Shown piece by piece: positions 23,606 to 37,523 of a stretch of DNA of 64,000 nucleotides (position 1 is its first letter; the number at the start of each line of letters is the position of its first letter). Location of the stretch: positions 36,628,732 to 36,692,731 of the forward strand of contig NC_026657.2 in the NCBI RefSeq assembly GCF_000004075.3, written 5' to 3'. The stretch is from Cucumis sativus (Eukaryota; Streptophyta; Magnoliopsida; Cucurbitales; Cucurbitaceae). A program made the position numbers and the translations under genes. The notes under the pieces are model-generated. The model worked only from the letters and a program-made list of their open reading frames with translations. It was not told the DNA's origin and searched no databases.

Positions 23606-25327
23606 TCCATGGGATGGAATCCCCTGTCAAAGTATATTTACACTAAGTTAATCAATAAGCAATCAAATGGAGTCAAACATAAGTTAATCATTAGGCAATC
23701 AAATGAATTAAAATGTAAGTGAATCAATATATACTTATTTCAGAGTTTTCATCAACATTTTTACTTTTACATAATTTTTTTTTGCGGAACATTCATCATT
23801 TTCAATTTGTTTTATTGTTTTTTGCTTCTCTACTTGCTTGCTCTTCCTTTTTCTGCAATAGAAAAAAAAAAGGTGAGCAAAGGTAAATAGATGACAATTA
23901 GTTAACTACATTAGAAGCTGCATGCTATGTGAGAGAATACATGTATTCCTACAACAATTAGAAGATAACTACTAACTAACGTGATAATCAACAGACAATC
24001 ATATGAAAATCAGAAAGCTAATTTTCAGGTAGCAAATAACAATCAAGTAGCAATAAGACAATATGGTTTGATAGTATAAGGTTCCATCTCAAAACCAATC
24101 GACAATAAAAGAAGTAGTCTACCTATCTTACAAGGAGCGTGAGGCTATTTGTTTATTTCAATGTTGATATAGTGTTTAGGGACTCACAACATCTCAACAT
24201 AATATTTTTATGAATTTCAATTAACAATTAAGGAGCAATCAAATGGTAATCTTACATATTTCTACAACAACCATCTACTCAAATGTAAAACACAAAATAC
24301 CCAATCAAATGATTATCTCCAAAAATAATATTCTATGCAAAATCTGATTAGCAGATCCAGATTCTGAATTAGTAAGAGATTTCAAGAAATATGTTTCGAG
24401 AATGATGGAAGAAGCTGAAAAAAATAGGAATGAAGAGATTCAAGCTGCTTTGTTGAATTAACTTCTCACGAATGAAGAAATTGAAGCAGAAATCAATCAA
24501 AATCAAATGAAGAAAATAATAAGTTTAAAGACAGTGATGAAGAGAATGCATCAAACTTCCAACTCAGTCAGTCAAATATTGATTTTCGAAATCAACGAAA
24601 ATACTGAAGAACACAAAAATAATAAAAAAAAGGTGAGAGAGAAACCTCATTTTGGAAAGGATATGAACAAAATCAGAAACAAACGGCACATTGATTACTT
24701 CCTTGAACGTGAAGAAGCACAGGAAGGAAATACACACTGATTGTCGAGTGTTGAAGAGAAGAGAAGAAGAGAACGAGAGGAATGAAGATTGAACAAAAAT
24801 TGGGCTAAGTTTTAAACATTCCCATTTTTGCCAAAAAAGAATATAATGGTCCTAAGGTTTAAAATATCGACCTAATAAAAATATATCAAAATCTTATTTT
24901 TATAAAAATATCAATAAACTGTCCATATTAATAGATACTTTTAAAAAGATTATAAAAATAAAAAATTCAAAAACTAAATTGAAACAGTAAATATACAAAA
25001 TAAGTAAACTAAGATATTTTGATGCATAGGATCACCCATCATATCGATACTGAACCCACGGAAAGGGAAACGTAAAAATATTTGAAAAAATGACAATAGT
25101 CACATGTTAATAAAAGATAAGAGTTACATAAATTAGCCTGATATGTGACAATGTGTGGATAGGTCAGCAGATAAAAGCATACGTTCAGTTCAAATTCTAT
25201 GTTCACCTTAAAAAATGATTTGTATAGGCTTAGGTCACATAACTACTAAAAAGAATTAAAGAAAGAATGAGGTAAATAGTAAATACAAAGCTTGAAGGCT
25301 TCAAAAAGAGTAGAATGACAAAGTATC
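23606..25327. other. Intergenic with possible transposon debris
   Basis: AT-rich. A charged, Lys/Glu-rich plus-strand frame of about 75 codons at 24507-24740 has no recognisable domain. 24830-25327 shows nothing apart from the probable 3' UTR of the next minus-strand gene. Confidence 0.45.
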
Positions 25328-28300
25328 TCAAGATAATCGGCTCACATTCAGAGGCTTAGCCTTGCTTATGTGGCCCATACTATTCACAAGATCTTTGCGA
25401 ATGCAAACTGGGAACATATTGAGTTTCTTTAAAACTTTTAGTCGCCATAGCACATATGGAAAGCTAAGTTGATCTCTGGACGTAAATCGCACCACCTCAT
25501 TAAACCACAGGCACATGAACAGATTCACCACCGGAGAGTGCTCCCTAACAATCACAGAGGCCTCTGCAAGAGCTGCAATGATGAAGTAATTCAAATATAT
25601 AAGCTGCTTTCGCACCTATTAAAATCAGTGGTTGTTAATAATATATTGATCTAGGTCAGGTAATATGGAAATGATAGACTCGAAGGCCCTGAAAATACTA
25701 CGAGCTGCCCGAAAATGATTTAAGTTGGTTGAATAGGAAATTCACTATGACTATAGTCGTTACTTAATTTACCAAAGGCAAAAATGAATTATTTGATACT
25801 ATAAATGACTAGTTACAGAGAGACCGAATCTGCTTTTGTTTGTAGGTTAGTTTGGTCTTTTTCCCCCTTGAAATATAAAGAAATTATTTCCCAAATTAAG
25901 GATATATTATTATGATAGATAACTAAGTTAAGATGTTTTCACCCTTTTCCAAAGAAAAATGCATTCAGTCATGAAGATTATTATTGTTGTTCGAGCTACT
26001 TAATTATAAAGGGTGATCTAGCCAGAGTTTATAAATACCTTTATGGCCATTAAATCTCTTGTCATCTGGGAACTGATCGTGACGGTATTGTTTTATCTGC
26101 ACGTCAACTTCTTCTGGGGTGGCTTTATGTTTCTTGACCACAGCTTCAGCCTCATCATAGACACTACTACGAGCTCCATGTTGTGATATTGCAAGTTCCG
26201 AATTTGAACGCCAAAGAAGAGCTTCAAACACTCCTAGTGGATCTCTACGGAACTGAGACTTTGAATCTACCCAAATGGAGTACTTCACATTAGGGAAGAG
26301 ACGATGACCCAACATCTAACAACAGCAGCACATGATATAATAATCCATATAGCCAAGTTTATAAATGTAACAAATTGAAGACATGAATTCCAAATTACAA
26401 TTTCCAGTAATTAGATAAAACTACATTACTGTGAAATAATCAACTGACGAGAGTGAGTTATTCGTGTGAATGTGAAAAAAAATGTTCAAAAGCGATCCAA
26501 CTACGCATGGAAATCTTTTGAATGTCAAGAAAATATTCTATTTGCATTAGGTTTGATACTTGTTAGCAAGATTTTCATCTCGTATAAAGCCAAATGCAAA
26601 ACAACAAGAATCAGGGTGTTTGGCACACCGACTTCATAAGTTGGTATTAAATAACTCAAATCTACCAACTTAAATAATCTTCACTATTGAAGGACGCACA
26701 AGTATCAAAGAACTTCATATCTTTCTTTTTCCCTCTTTTTGCACAATTATTGAGGAATTTCATCTTCTACCATCTCTTTGCACATTTATTGGAAAAAACT
26801 CAACTGTGCACCTCAAACACTTACTTCCTAGGTCCAACTGAAGTTACTAAACAACTTGACATCCCAAATACCGACTTTCTAACTCCCACACATTAACTCC
26901 AAATTTCAGAACTCAGCTCAACACGCCAAATACACTTCTAATGAAAACAAAAATGATAGGTGGTCGGTCATAAGTCCAGCAAAGGGAAAAGCAACAGAGC
27001 CTAGAATAGAACATTTTTCATGTCAAACAAGAAAGACTTCCAAGGGAAAAGAAACAGGTGAAATCTAATCAATTTCACTCTACAACTTATTACCTTCGGA
27101 ATTTTGCCATTCAATCTTTGATCACTGAAGGGAAGATCCCTCACAACTACAACACGCCATTTCCCAATAAATCCACCCTCACCAATAACATGTCCCGCTG
27201 ATTCTTGAACACTTAATGTGATTTCATCCCAAAACGCAACAAAGCAAACCTGCATCAATTATAGACGCCTTTACTAAGTGCACTCTTGAAAAGATGATAA
27301 AAGAACAAACATAAAACTTCAAATTTCAAACAACAGGCAATTCAAAAATAGCGCAAGCAATATATAACAACCTTGCGAAGTGATGCCTCTGACATTCCAA
27401 TAGGTTGATAAAGATCATCTCCACCACCAAATGCACATGTGGACACCACAAAGGTGCATGTTCGCATGAAAGTTTTGTCTTCATTAGAAATTTTGAAACC
27501 CCCATCATTGCTGTAAAAACCGCAATGTACCTCAGCAGTTCTATTTACCTGTACCGACGAATTCCTAGAGCTTGAGAGCCAAGACTAGCATTTAAGGAGG
27601 TAAACAGAAAAAGGATAAACTTGAAATACCCAACTTCTGTTATAGAGAGGGGAGATTCAATAAATTTCATGGAAGCAAGGAAATGAGTGAAAAGTTGATC
27701 ATCACCTTATAACTGTTTTCTCTTTGTTCGAGAGTCTGGTATCCAGTAAATAGATTAAATCTTGTTGCATTCATACTTTGACGTGAGAAGTAAGTTTTAT
27801 CTACTGACAACGAATTGTCACTATCAGTTATGTAGTTCACATCAATCTCGGAAACTGGCGAATCTTCTAGCACAGGAATATCCAATTGCTCAAGTTCATT
27901 TGGAGGCAGAATTTTCAAGCAACCTAACACAACCCAAAAGAATTATATCAAGTTCTGTTCTACTTGTGCATCCGTATCATCTTGATAAGCTGAGCTTCTG
28001 TCCCTCTCTCTTACATACATACAAGCATTTAAAGTGCACAAGGAGAGATGAATTTTCAGGTAGAAGTTAAATCAATAAATGAAAAAACAAATGCATTTCA
28101 GATTATCTCATCTTTCGAAATTTCTAACCACTCTAATGTAAAATCAGAACATATTCTCATTGCAGGAATGTGTAGAGAATACGAAGACAAATAAAAATTT
28201 CAAGGTTGATGATAACTTACGTTTTCTTACTCCGGCAACCATCCTAGTAACTGGATCGAGTCTATTCAAATTTCCATCTGGTTTTTTGTCCAATCCCGAC

Positions 28301-28569
28301 TCCTTATCAGTTTCAAGCTCCGATTTCGTCTCCAGCCTCGAATTCTGACCAATTTTTGTTGCCTCAAACAAAAGCAAGCCAGCGGCAAGAAGGAAGAAAA
28401 CAACAAGCCAATACTTCAACATCATTCTAAAAACTCGAGGAGCCAACTCATTATTGACTCGATTACCTTGTTTTTTCCGCTTCCTCCGAACTCGAACGCG
28501 CATCCTTTCCATGTCGTCCAACTCATTGTCGGAAACTGGGATGGATACACTGCTGCTATTGTTGGACAT
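25328..28569 (-). CDS. DUF616 protein, TOD1-like, type II membrane protein, six exons
   Basis: Exons 28569-28221, 27923-27706, 27548-27372, 27249-27094, 26315-26039 and 25572-25328 join in phase to 473 residues. An N-terminal acidic/basic cytosolic part (RVRVRRKRKKQ) precedes one membrane anchor (about residues 50-70). A variable stem follows, then the DUF616 domain from about residue 170: FNLFTGYQTLEQRE, VHCGFYSNDGGFKIS, STCAFGGGDDLYQPIG, KWRVVVVRDLPFSDQRLNGK, YSIWVDSKSQFRRDPLG and a C-terminal REHSPVVNLFMCLWFNEVVR. These are near-identical to what I recall of Arabidopsis TOD1 (At5g46220) and its relatives. TOD1 has been described as a Golgi alkaline ceramidase acting in turgor control; the relative MUCI70 is treated as a probable glycosyltransferase of mucilage pectin. 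The biochemical role of this paralogue cannot be told from sequence. Intron 4 holds a MITE-like insert. Confidence 0.9.
26614..26936. mobile_element. MITE-like element in intron 4 of the DUF616 gene
   Basis: The left end GGGTGTTTGGCACACC and the right end (reverse complement AGTGTATTTGGCGTGTT) form imperfect inverted ends of the Tourist/PIF type. The interior repeats ACCAACTT / CCAACTTAA-like and CAACTTGACATCCCAAATA motifs and has no coding capacity. It is about 320 bp, a normal MITE size. The target duplication is not clear. It sits well inside the 0.78-kb intron and does not touch splice sites. Confidence 0.45.
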
Positions 28570-31500
28570 GTACGATATAAGTGATAGAGATTGCAGAGAG
28601 CAGAAATTGTGGTAACTGAGAGTGGACTGGGGATATGTTACAAGAATTATTCAGTTAATTGAGAAGATCCAGATTTAGGGCTTGGATCTGGGAAGAGCGG
28701 TCGGCAGATCTGAAGAGCAGGATCAGACAGTGGGCAAATAGATGACAACATTCACGGTTACCAACTGAAGCAAACAGATCGGAGACACTAACAGAGAGAC
28801 AGAGCGTTTGGTAATCGGAGGCAGAAGCTATCTGAAATGCCGGTTCCGAGCGGGAGACTGGGAATGTCGAAGATAATATGAACGGCGGTTACTGTTCGGT
28901 GAATGAGCCGATGGGAGTGTAGCGTATTCAAAATAAAACTAAAAATTGAGCAAAAACAAAAAGTTTTCCTACTAAAATCTCCACATTTCAACATAAATAT
29001 TGTAGAGAAACTCTCGAAAATAGAAACATTCACGAAATATTTAGGCATTGTAATGAATTTGATTGTTTTTAGTGTTCTTTTTTTCAAACAGTTTTTGCGT
29101 AATAAAATTAATATAAAAAAACTGTCATTAAAGAGAAATTGGACCAAACTAGCCTCTTAACTCGGAAGTTAGACCAAATCAATAAGTCGGCTCAATTCTC
29201 GGATTGAGTCGACTTTCAACACGATAACTATTAAAATTTAAAACAAATTTTATTGATCTTCAAAAATTTTGTATTCTTTTATTATTACTTTTTGTATTCT
29301 TTTCAAATCGTAAGTCGAATTTTTTATATAGATAGAGATGACTATCATCTTCTTAAATAGAAATATTAAAAAATATACCAAATGACTCATAGAGTAATTC
29401 TTGAGTTACTACCCAAAAATTACACATTCCAAAGTTTTGGAGAGGGATAGGTATTATTTAGTTGTTAAAAAGAATCTTCTTAAATAGTGATGGGAGGACA
29501 ATCATATGCACTATTTTATTAGTTTTTTTTTTAAATAACATGATTTAAATAAATATTGTAAAAAATAAAGTGATGAGAAAAGTAATGACTATGTGGTGTT
29601 CTACTTGCATCTTAACCGTTAGCAAATATATTGTCAATACATAGATAGATATTTGATCGATTAATGCACACTCAATAATAAAATAATATACAAATGAATA
29701 CTACATATTTTTTTGTTGTTACTTATTTTTGCTTTCTATTTCATATTAATTTGGATTATACATTTCCACACGATATTATAACATTACTCTTTGATCGATG
29801 TCACGATGCTCACAAGAAGTTTGGACTTATTTTGACCCTCATATATGTTTGCATATCGTAGTGTGACACTTATCAGATCATTTGTTGCAATAGTTTGGTA
29901 AACGACAAGTCGTATAACATCATTGTGTTTTATAGATTCAGCATTACACCAAATTGATTTAAAAAGGTAAAGACAATTAAGATTGACGTGAAAATGCATG
30001 AAGATTAGATCATGAATGTAGCATGCACGTCATGATTGTTGTGTACAAAGAGAAACAATACATAACCCAACTGTATCAAACAACTACTTTTCTTAGTGGT
30101 ACAATTCAATTTCAAGAATATTTATCACATACCCGATGATGCTTACTATTATTGCATGGTAAATTTTTTAATGTAAGACGTTTTTCAATTAAATGACATG
30201 AACATTATTAATATTATTATATTTAATTAATTGTACATAATAATTTTGTTCAAGACGTATGCAATATTTCAATGCAACACATTTTATCAAATTTGAGTTT
30301 AACGTATGATCAAATCTTAGTAGATGTAGAAGATATTGTTTAACGAACAAGACAAACTCAATGTTATTGATACAAATCGAAGACATTTCAAAGTAGAAAA
30401 TGACGATTCCACGTAAGAAGAAGATGTGAACTATCAGACAACACAGTTAGTTTGTAATTCCATAACATTTAATTCATATACGGATTATTATTTTTAAACT
30501 TTCTTCTAATTCTTACCTTTTTCTTTTCAAGTTTTTTTTTTTTTTTTTTTTTGAGTTCTTAATTTATATAGTTAAATATTGGATAGATACAGTCAACAAA
30601 AATGTAATAGAGCACATGAATTCGCTTTAACCTAATTCCAAAAATTAGTGATGGGTGAAAACTAAAAACTTGGTATGATATTTATTTTATTTTTATCTTT
30701 TAATATTAGGTCTATAACGATTACAATATATAATTTTCAACTGTTTTTCTTTGTGTGTGTGTGTGTTATCCATTTTTAACCAATATATATTTGTGTTATC
30801 CATTTTTAACCAATGTTTTACAAAACTTAAAACTTTAAAAATTAAGAATTCAAATGCTTCTACCTAAGCATAAATTTAAAACTAAAAATGAAATATTATT
30901 ACGAAAATAAACTAGATTCATGTTAGAAAAATTTCTAGATTGTAAAAGATTAAATATGAATTCAAACATAATTTAGTGATGAATGTTTTGATTACTATTT
31001 TTTATTTTAGTTGGAATGTTAAATTCAGGGAAAAAAAGTTCTTTTGTAAAAAGACAAACTAAATGAAATGAAACAAAGTAGAGTGGCATGAAACAAAGAT
31101 TGCAAGAAACTTGATTCTGAATCTAAAAGTTTTGATGTTCACTACATAGACAAAGTAATGCTAAGTGAGAATGTAAGAAATGTTGAGTTTTGCCAAACTA
31201 TCAAATATTAGAGGTGCATTGTTAAAAGAAAATGTATAACATATTGAGTCTTAGCAAAATATGAAAGGTATGCCACATTGAAAAAGTTCATAGAATTGAT
31301 AGGCTACAAAGGACATGATTTTGGTTTCTAATCTTCCTAATTTAAAATATAAAGTTTGGTATACTTACTTAACAGTGTGAACAGTATAATACTCTTATAC
31401 AATAGATAACTATAATATAAAAGTAATAATTTTTCACATAATGAAATTTTCAAGTTGTGGATTTCTTTTCCTTTGATGATTATTCCCAATTTCTCTATTA

Positions 31501-31722
31501 CTTTTCTGCTTGTTCAGGAGGGCTTTTCGAACGGGGAGATGTTTGTTTTAAAAGAATTAGAATGATCAATTTTGGGTTGACTTCTTTCTTCCCCCCCATA
31601 TGGAGAAATGTTGGAATAACACTACATCAGGGAGTAAAAGAAAAGTAGAAGAAAACATCTGGGTTGTACAAATAAAGTAGGAAACGAGGGAACGTAAAAC
31701 AATTGAAGAGGAAAAATGAACC
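28570..31722. other. Intergenic, 5' side of the DUF616 gene and AT-rich spacer
   Basis: 28570-28920 is GC-balanced and probably the DUF616 5' UTR and promoter. From there to about 31700 it is AT-rich with no gene. A poly-T run lies near 30532-30552, a short GT run near 30750-30766, and a 23-bp direct repeat TGTGTTATCC..AACCAAT at 30762 and 30792. Confidence 0.55.
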
Positions 31723-33602
31723 TCAACGCTTGGAGAATTGTGGGGCTTTACGAGCTTTCTTGAGACCAGCCTTCTTTCTCTCCACAACTCTAGCGTCTCT
31801 TGTCAAAAGCCCTTCTTTCTTTAGAGGTGATCTGTGATCATCGCTCACCTTTAGCAGAGCACGAGCAATGCCAAGGGAAATTGCCTGTGCCTGGCCAGAT
31901 AGCCCGCCTCCTTCAGCCTTCACGAATACATCGTAGCTACTTTCATATCCTAATGTTACTAAAGGAATTTTCACATATTGAAGCCACAATGGATTTCCTT
32001 GAAGATATTCCTGCAACAAATAGTGTATTCCAATGTAGAGGTGAGTTACAGCTTAAAAACTTCATACAAAACCAATTGGTTGTTGTTATAACAAGTTGTC
32101 TTAAATAAATAAAAGAGCTAGAGCCTCAGTGAATATTTGGGTGAATCTTCTACTTACTCCAGAAAGGGTATAGACGAGATAATTCAAGAATCAATGCTAG
32201 AAAAACCTGATCTCAGCAGTAATAAATCTTCACAATCCCACTTATTGTACACAACGAAAGAAAAACCTTATAGACATGTACGGGAAAGCGGCATCCTAAC
32301 AAGAAACGGAACACGTTTCTTCACTATGAGCAAAGCTTGAAAGACATATACATTCGAACAAAAGCCTTGAGGTTCAAATCCCGCCACTCCCTCTCAATGG
32401 AAGAAAGAAAGCAAAATTGTGCTAAATTCACTTATTTATAGGTGAAACAAACATCTTAACATATTAAGGAACAAATGTAGGTATTAGTTACACCCGTACA
32501 GGACTTGATACTATGATTTCCATCTCTTTAGAACCTAAAGGAGAGAGTTGTACAACCAATAAAACAGATCCTGTTTAAGTAAGGTCCTAAGATTATAGTT
32601 GCTATCTCCAGAAACACTATGACAAACGAACACTGGAAAATGGCAAACGAAGGATTTGCAATTGATCTAATTTATCTAAGGATTTCCATATGTGATGTAA
32701 GTGGAAGAACGATGGCACATTTTCCCTCCCACACCAACTTAGAAAGAAAAGGAACTACTCAATCCCCGAAATAGATATGTGTTTTGGCATTATGAACCAT
32801 TTCACTGGAAGCTCAAACTCAAACTTACAAGAAGCACTAGATATGCGCATCAGTCCTTTATCCGAATTTAGTACCAAGCGATGGAATCTTCTAATATAAA
32901 TTCACCGCACTAGACGAAGAAACAATAGCCTTAGAATTTAATTCTAGAATGTAAAAACTGTTATTCTCAAGTTCATTTCCACTTCAACATAATAAACGTC
33001 GCAGATCGATAACAGAGTCGGTGGGGGAAAGCTTAAAGAAAAGTATCAGTTCCATCGCATATAGAAGAGGCTAATCAGGAACATATAACAACAATTGTTG
33101 GTTTAATAAAAAAAAGGAAAGAAAACATTTGCATTGCCATCAAACGAACCTAGTCGAATTCAGCAAAAGAAACAAAATCCCTAGATCGTCCAAAGAACAG
33201 CCAGCACCAAAAATTAGAAAGAGAAAACGGATTAAATTAAAGGAAAGTAGGCGAAGAAAGGAAAAGATAGAGAACCTTAGCTTCGCGGTAATTGATAATA
33301 ACTTTGCCAGTGCCTTCACGAAGGACAACACGAGCTACGGCAGATTTCCGGCGACCAGTACCAAAAAGCGTCTGAGCGGCAAAACCACCAGGGAGGCTCG
33401 ATTTGACGAAAGTCTTAAGGTCGGCGGTCTCGACAACGGCAGCGGCGGAGGCAGTTACGACAAGTGAGGAAGTAGAGGAGGAAGGGGAAATCAGAAGAGA
33501 TTTTGAACGGGGAAAGGAGAGGGCACTTGGCTTGTGTGATACTTGGGAAGAAAAGGAGAGAGAAGATAGAGAAAATGCAAGAGAGGATATAGAAGTAGCC
33601 AT
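31723..33602 (-). CDS. RPS9: Plastid ribosomal protein uS9 (30S protein S9, chloroplastic)
   Basis: Exons 33602-33276 (109 codons) and 32010-31723 (95 codons plus stop) are separated by a 1.27-kb phase-0 intron and give 204 residues. The N-terminus [20 protein letters not shown] is a typical Ser-rich chloroplast transit peptide, running to about residue 50. A plastid-type linker (about 50-75) is followed by the S9 domain with [20 protein letters not shown], the [18 protein letters not shown] helix, and the basic tail [12 protein letters not shown], which in bacterial S9 reaches the decoding site. Length and both landmarks match nuclear-encoded PRPS9 of other plants (208 aa in Arabidopsis by memory). 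The protein is imported into the chloroplast and joins the small ribosomal subunit. No defect seen. Confidence 0.96.
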
Positions 33603-36010
33603 TGTCTATCCAGAATGAAGGTATTGAAACTGCAGTGTATGCAAGAACGGGTGAGATGATGAAGCTCGAAGGGGATAATGTGTGTGAATTTACTATATCC
33701 TCCTCTCAATTTACAAATTTAATTTTCAGAACCTCAAAAAAAAAATTTTAAAAGAATGAAGTAAATTTTGTTATATTTTAAAATTAGTTTTAATCTTTTT
33801 TGTATGTTTACTTTTACGTTCATTCAACTTTCTTTCTTTTTTTTTTTATATTAAATTTTCACATCACTTTACCTAAAAAAATTATTCAACATTCAAAACT
33901 TTAGTAATTCTTACATCATTTTACATTAAAATTTCCTAAATTTTATATTATGTTTTGATTATTTTTTATTTCTTTTTAAAATTTATATTTTCATCTCAAT
34001 GTTTACAACCAAATAGTTATAATAAACATCTAAATATTACAGAAATAAGAACTAAAAATAGTCGATTATAGTTTAAGTAAGTCACCATCAAAGTTTCATT
34101 AACTACTTATAACTATTTTAATCAATTACCATAAAGTTTTTCGAAATTTACGTTGATATCAATATTTTTATAAAATTGAGACCTCTGTATTTCTATTGAA
34201 ATAGACATTTTGGAATGATAACATTTATTTGGAGACGAACTAAGTCATATTGACACAAATTTAATTCACCTACGATTCTCGATGTTGGACAAGGCACACC
34301 TTGGATTCCAAGGTGTCAGCCTATTGCAAGATCAAGAGCATTGAGCACATTGGAGTATTCACAAAACCTCGAATTTCATAAAAAAATTTATACCATTAGG
34401 AGCATTTCTCAAACAATAATTTCTAATGGCAACACTGAGTCCCACACGAATGGTAGAAGCACAGTAAACATGAACTTTAAGTTAAAAAGTTTGGTCAGGA
34501 GGTGGTTCGGTTCTCACCCTACAACCCTTGCAGTTCCATCTCATCCTTCGTATACACTAACTACCAACAGAGGAAAAAGGCACACTATTTTAAGGTGAAA
34601 AGTATCACTGTGATGAATAACCTCAGTCATTTGACTTCCAATCTCTTTAATCGACTTTCTCAGATTCATAGTATTCCTATCCCCCACAAACACCAACATC
34701 CATCGCAAAAAATCTCCCACACTCAGCAACTTTGAAACACAACGAACAAACCTCCTGCAAAAGGATACCGGCAAACTCAACTTTAATGGGATGTTGTAAC
34801 AATTTCCACATTGATTTTGACCTCTTGCATTGTATGAAGCTATGATCTCTACTTTGCACACACACACCACTTTTGATTAATGATTTATCGTTTGAAAATA
34901 TTTTTATTAGAAGCTTTTTGATTCACTCTGAGTTAGGTTGGAAATAATCTAGAAACAGTTTACGCGCTTTTAGTTGAGAAATGCCAATTTTTTTCATGAA
35001 ATATCAAATCCATCTATTTGATCTTTCAACCTCTAAATCAGAATGGAACAAATAACCTTAGAAATTCGGATACATAACATCACATAAGAAGGAATAATAG
35101 CTCGCACAACAACCTTAATTAGGACTCCTTTACCTCCGATGGAAAACCACCACCTGCCACCACCTTTTGAAAATTTAGATTCTTGTTTTTATTTTTAGTG
35201 AAATGGGACGGGAAGAAGCAAATATATTTCCCAAAGTTTTCAACCCTTGTCATGGTTAAACATTGTTGGACCTCCTTGAGAAAGAAAAATAACTTCTAGA
35301 CAACCCGTGTGTTAATTCACCTTGTATTCGTCGGTACGTAGGTTATTAGTATCTCGCCTTGTCTACACAAACCATCTAGACTGACTACTTGTTGTCTCGC
35401 CTTGAGTATCGCTTGGTTAATAATTTGTGACTTGATCAAATCATCTATAGTTCAGTACGTCTGGTCAAATTTTCGTGACAAAAACGCCAACAGTCAAATT
35501 TTTGTGGTTTTGCTCCTTTATGCAAACAGATTTATATACTCTCGTTGTTCCTAGGATAAAACAATAGTGTTCTTTAATCAAGATTGCATAGTTTGAAATG
35601 ATGTTTTTCTTGTTTTTCTTATATATCAAAATGATGCAGAAAAAGTGTTTTTTAGTAGAGGGAGATTAAAATAGACATTGATAATTAAATAGGAAAATCT
35701 AATTATGGAAATGTTTCTAATTAAGGGAGGATAACATTGAAAATTAAATATTAATCAGAATTGAAACGTTTGATTCGTGTATTAAATATGCAAAGATAAT
35801 ATCATTATTACATTTCATCTTGCCTAGGATGGTGACATGTGCGTGAAGATTATAGCAAATTGCTTAGTCATCTCCCATAAGTATCATGCATTCCCTCGTT
35901 CACATTCAGGCTAAATAGAAGATTTAGAGAAATTTGTACAATGACTTGACATCGCCTCATAAGATGTAATAATATATCTTGATTTTCAATCTCTCTTTTT
36001 CTCTTTTTTC
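33603..36010. other. Intergenic
   Basis: No supported gene. 33720-34200 is AT-rich. 34300-34870 has near-coding composition, and a minus-strand reading contains HSFIQC..MWKLL, faintly like the zinc-binding tail of a LINE reverse transcriptase, but too weak to call. 34900-35860 shows nothing. Confidence 0.45.
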
Positions 36011-36011
36011 T

Positions 36012-36064
36012 TAGCTCAATTGGTACCTTTATGAACCTATGGACATGAGGTCTTGGGTTCAAAT
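36012..36064 (+). pseudogene. tRNA-like relic (box A and box B kept)
   Basis: TTAGCTCAATTGGTACC resembles an internal Pol III box A, and 34 bases further GGGTTCAAATC is a good box B, 40-90 bases before the intact tRNA-Thr. The acceptor and anticodon stems do not fold convincingly. It may be a decayed tRNA copy or the head of a tRNA-derived SINE. Confidence 0.45.
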
Positions 36065-36100
36065 CTTCATCCCTTTATTTTTTATAATTTATTTTATCAA

Positions 36101-36174
36101 GCTCTTGTAGCTCAGTTGGTTAGAGCACCCGTTTAGTAAGCGGGAGGTCTTGAGTTCAACTCTCAACGAGAGCA
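36101..36174 (+). tRNA. tRNA-Thr (anticodon AGT)
   Basis: The 74-nt sequence folds as a full cloverleaf. The acceptor stem is GCTCTTG/CGAGAGC (one G-T pair) with discriminator A. The D arm contains AGCTCAGTTGGTTAGAGC, and the anticodon stem CCCGT/GCGGG carries the loop TTAGTAA, placing AGT at the anticodon. The T arm is TTGAG/CTCAA. No intron, and no encoded CCA, as expected for a nuclear gene. The T loop reads TTCAACT, where the usual form is TTCGAAT or TTCAAAT. The nearest T-run downstream is weak (TTTT near 36212). Confidence 0.95.
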
Positions 36175-37523
36175 CTATTGATATAACCGTGCTCTAATAA
36201 TATAAGAATAATTTTGATTTCCAATCTCTCTTAAACATTGGTATTACAAAATAACAAGTTATTTTTCGTAAAGAAAAGATGATAAGATATAATCCAGCTT
36301 ATGAATAAATAAGGCGAAAGAGGATCCCCTTATCTCGATTGATATATTCTACCTCCAAGCATGCCATGTTGGTTCATATTGAGTTTAAGTTTGACCATAC
36401 ATTTCAATTGTCATTTTCTCATAACCAAATATATTGAATGCATTCACAGTCCACCACAAAGTTATTAGAAATTAACCTTTCAGACACAAACACTCTTTCG
36501 ATAATGTGTTAGGGTCGTTTCAAGTGCTCGAGTTGGTTCCAAGATGTCAACTCGACCTCATTTCATTTATATATCCTAATTGGTATATATTTCAACAACT
36601 CAATTAGTAGACACACGAATCCTAAGACATTTATATTTTTCTTTTGAGGATGTGTGCTCCCCTTTGTGATTTTCGTAGGGATGAAAGTCCTAGCGTAGCA
36701 AAAAAATCTTCACAACACAAACTTAAATTAAATAGGAATTTTCAATAATAGATCTATTTAGAGTTCAAAAGTAGAAAGTGCTAAGTAATTATAAAGTGCA
36801 ACCAAGCTATTTTATGAGTATGAATAACAAGGTAGACTATATACAAGAGATTAAAATGTTTGTTAAAAGATAGGGAGATTGGTAGTCATCCCACGTTGGC
36901 TACACATTGTCAAAACACACACACATATAAAACTCAATCTCAAGTCTAAGTCGCCTTTCGTCCCTTTCTTTGTTAGTTTTTCAACACTTCAAATTAATTA
37001 AATGTTTCAAATCAATTAAACCCAACTTCCCACCCTCTCCAAATTAACAATAATAAAATAAAATTATAACATTTGTAGCAACACAGTAGAGGTGAACTAA
37101 TTAAATTAACTAACAAATCACTGCTCCATCAAATACTGTTCTAACCTCTTGAATTCTAATGCTCATATCATATTAGAATTTATTAAAAGTCCTGAAAGCT
37201 TAATCAGCTCCCTTCAAGCATAACGTCTTTTCTTTGATTTTCATCATCATTTGAAATATCTTAATAAAAAGAAAAAAAAATATGCTAACACCTAATTTAA
37301 CCTTTTATTATAACTCCCCTTCCTTAGTTACAAAATTTTGATTTAATTATATGAGAGTTTCTACCCCGCGCTATTCTTTTTTATTAAGTTAGAACAAGGC
37401 ACAACGTGTTTGTCTTTTGGTTTTTCGTTATAAATTTACGATCCCAGTTTTCATTAACATATATTCACCCAAAAACAAAAGGGAAAATGAAAGGACAACT
37501 TATTGGAAGGTTAAATTAGATAG
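36175..37523. other. Intergenic
   Basis: No gene seen. The last few hundred bases may hold the 3' UTR of the minus-strand CML gene. Confidence 0.55.

Noticed and set aside
24507-24740. 77-codon Lys/Glu-rich plus-strand frame
   Set aside because: Low-complexity charged sequence with no domain; at most transposon debris.
32366-32400. GAGGTTCAAATCCCGCC, a tRNA box B-like motif in the RPS9 intron
   Set aside because: No box A at a proper distance and no cloverleaf; a chance or very old SINE scrap.
34541-34870. 109-codon minus-strand frame and an overlapping one with HSFIQC..MWKLL, faintly like a LINE reverse-transcriptase tail
   Set aside because: The motif is too short and the rest does not follow any LINE domain; kept as spacer.
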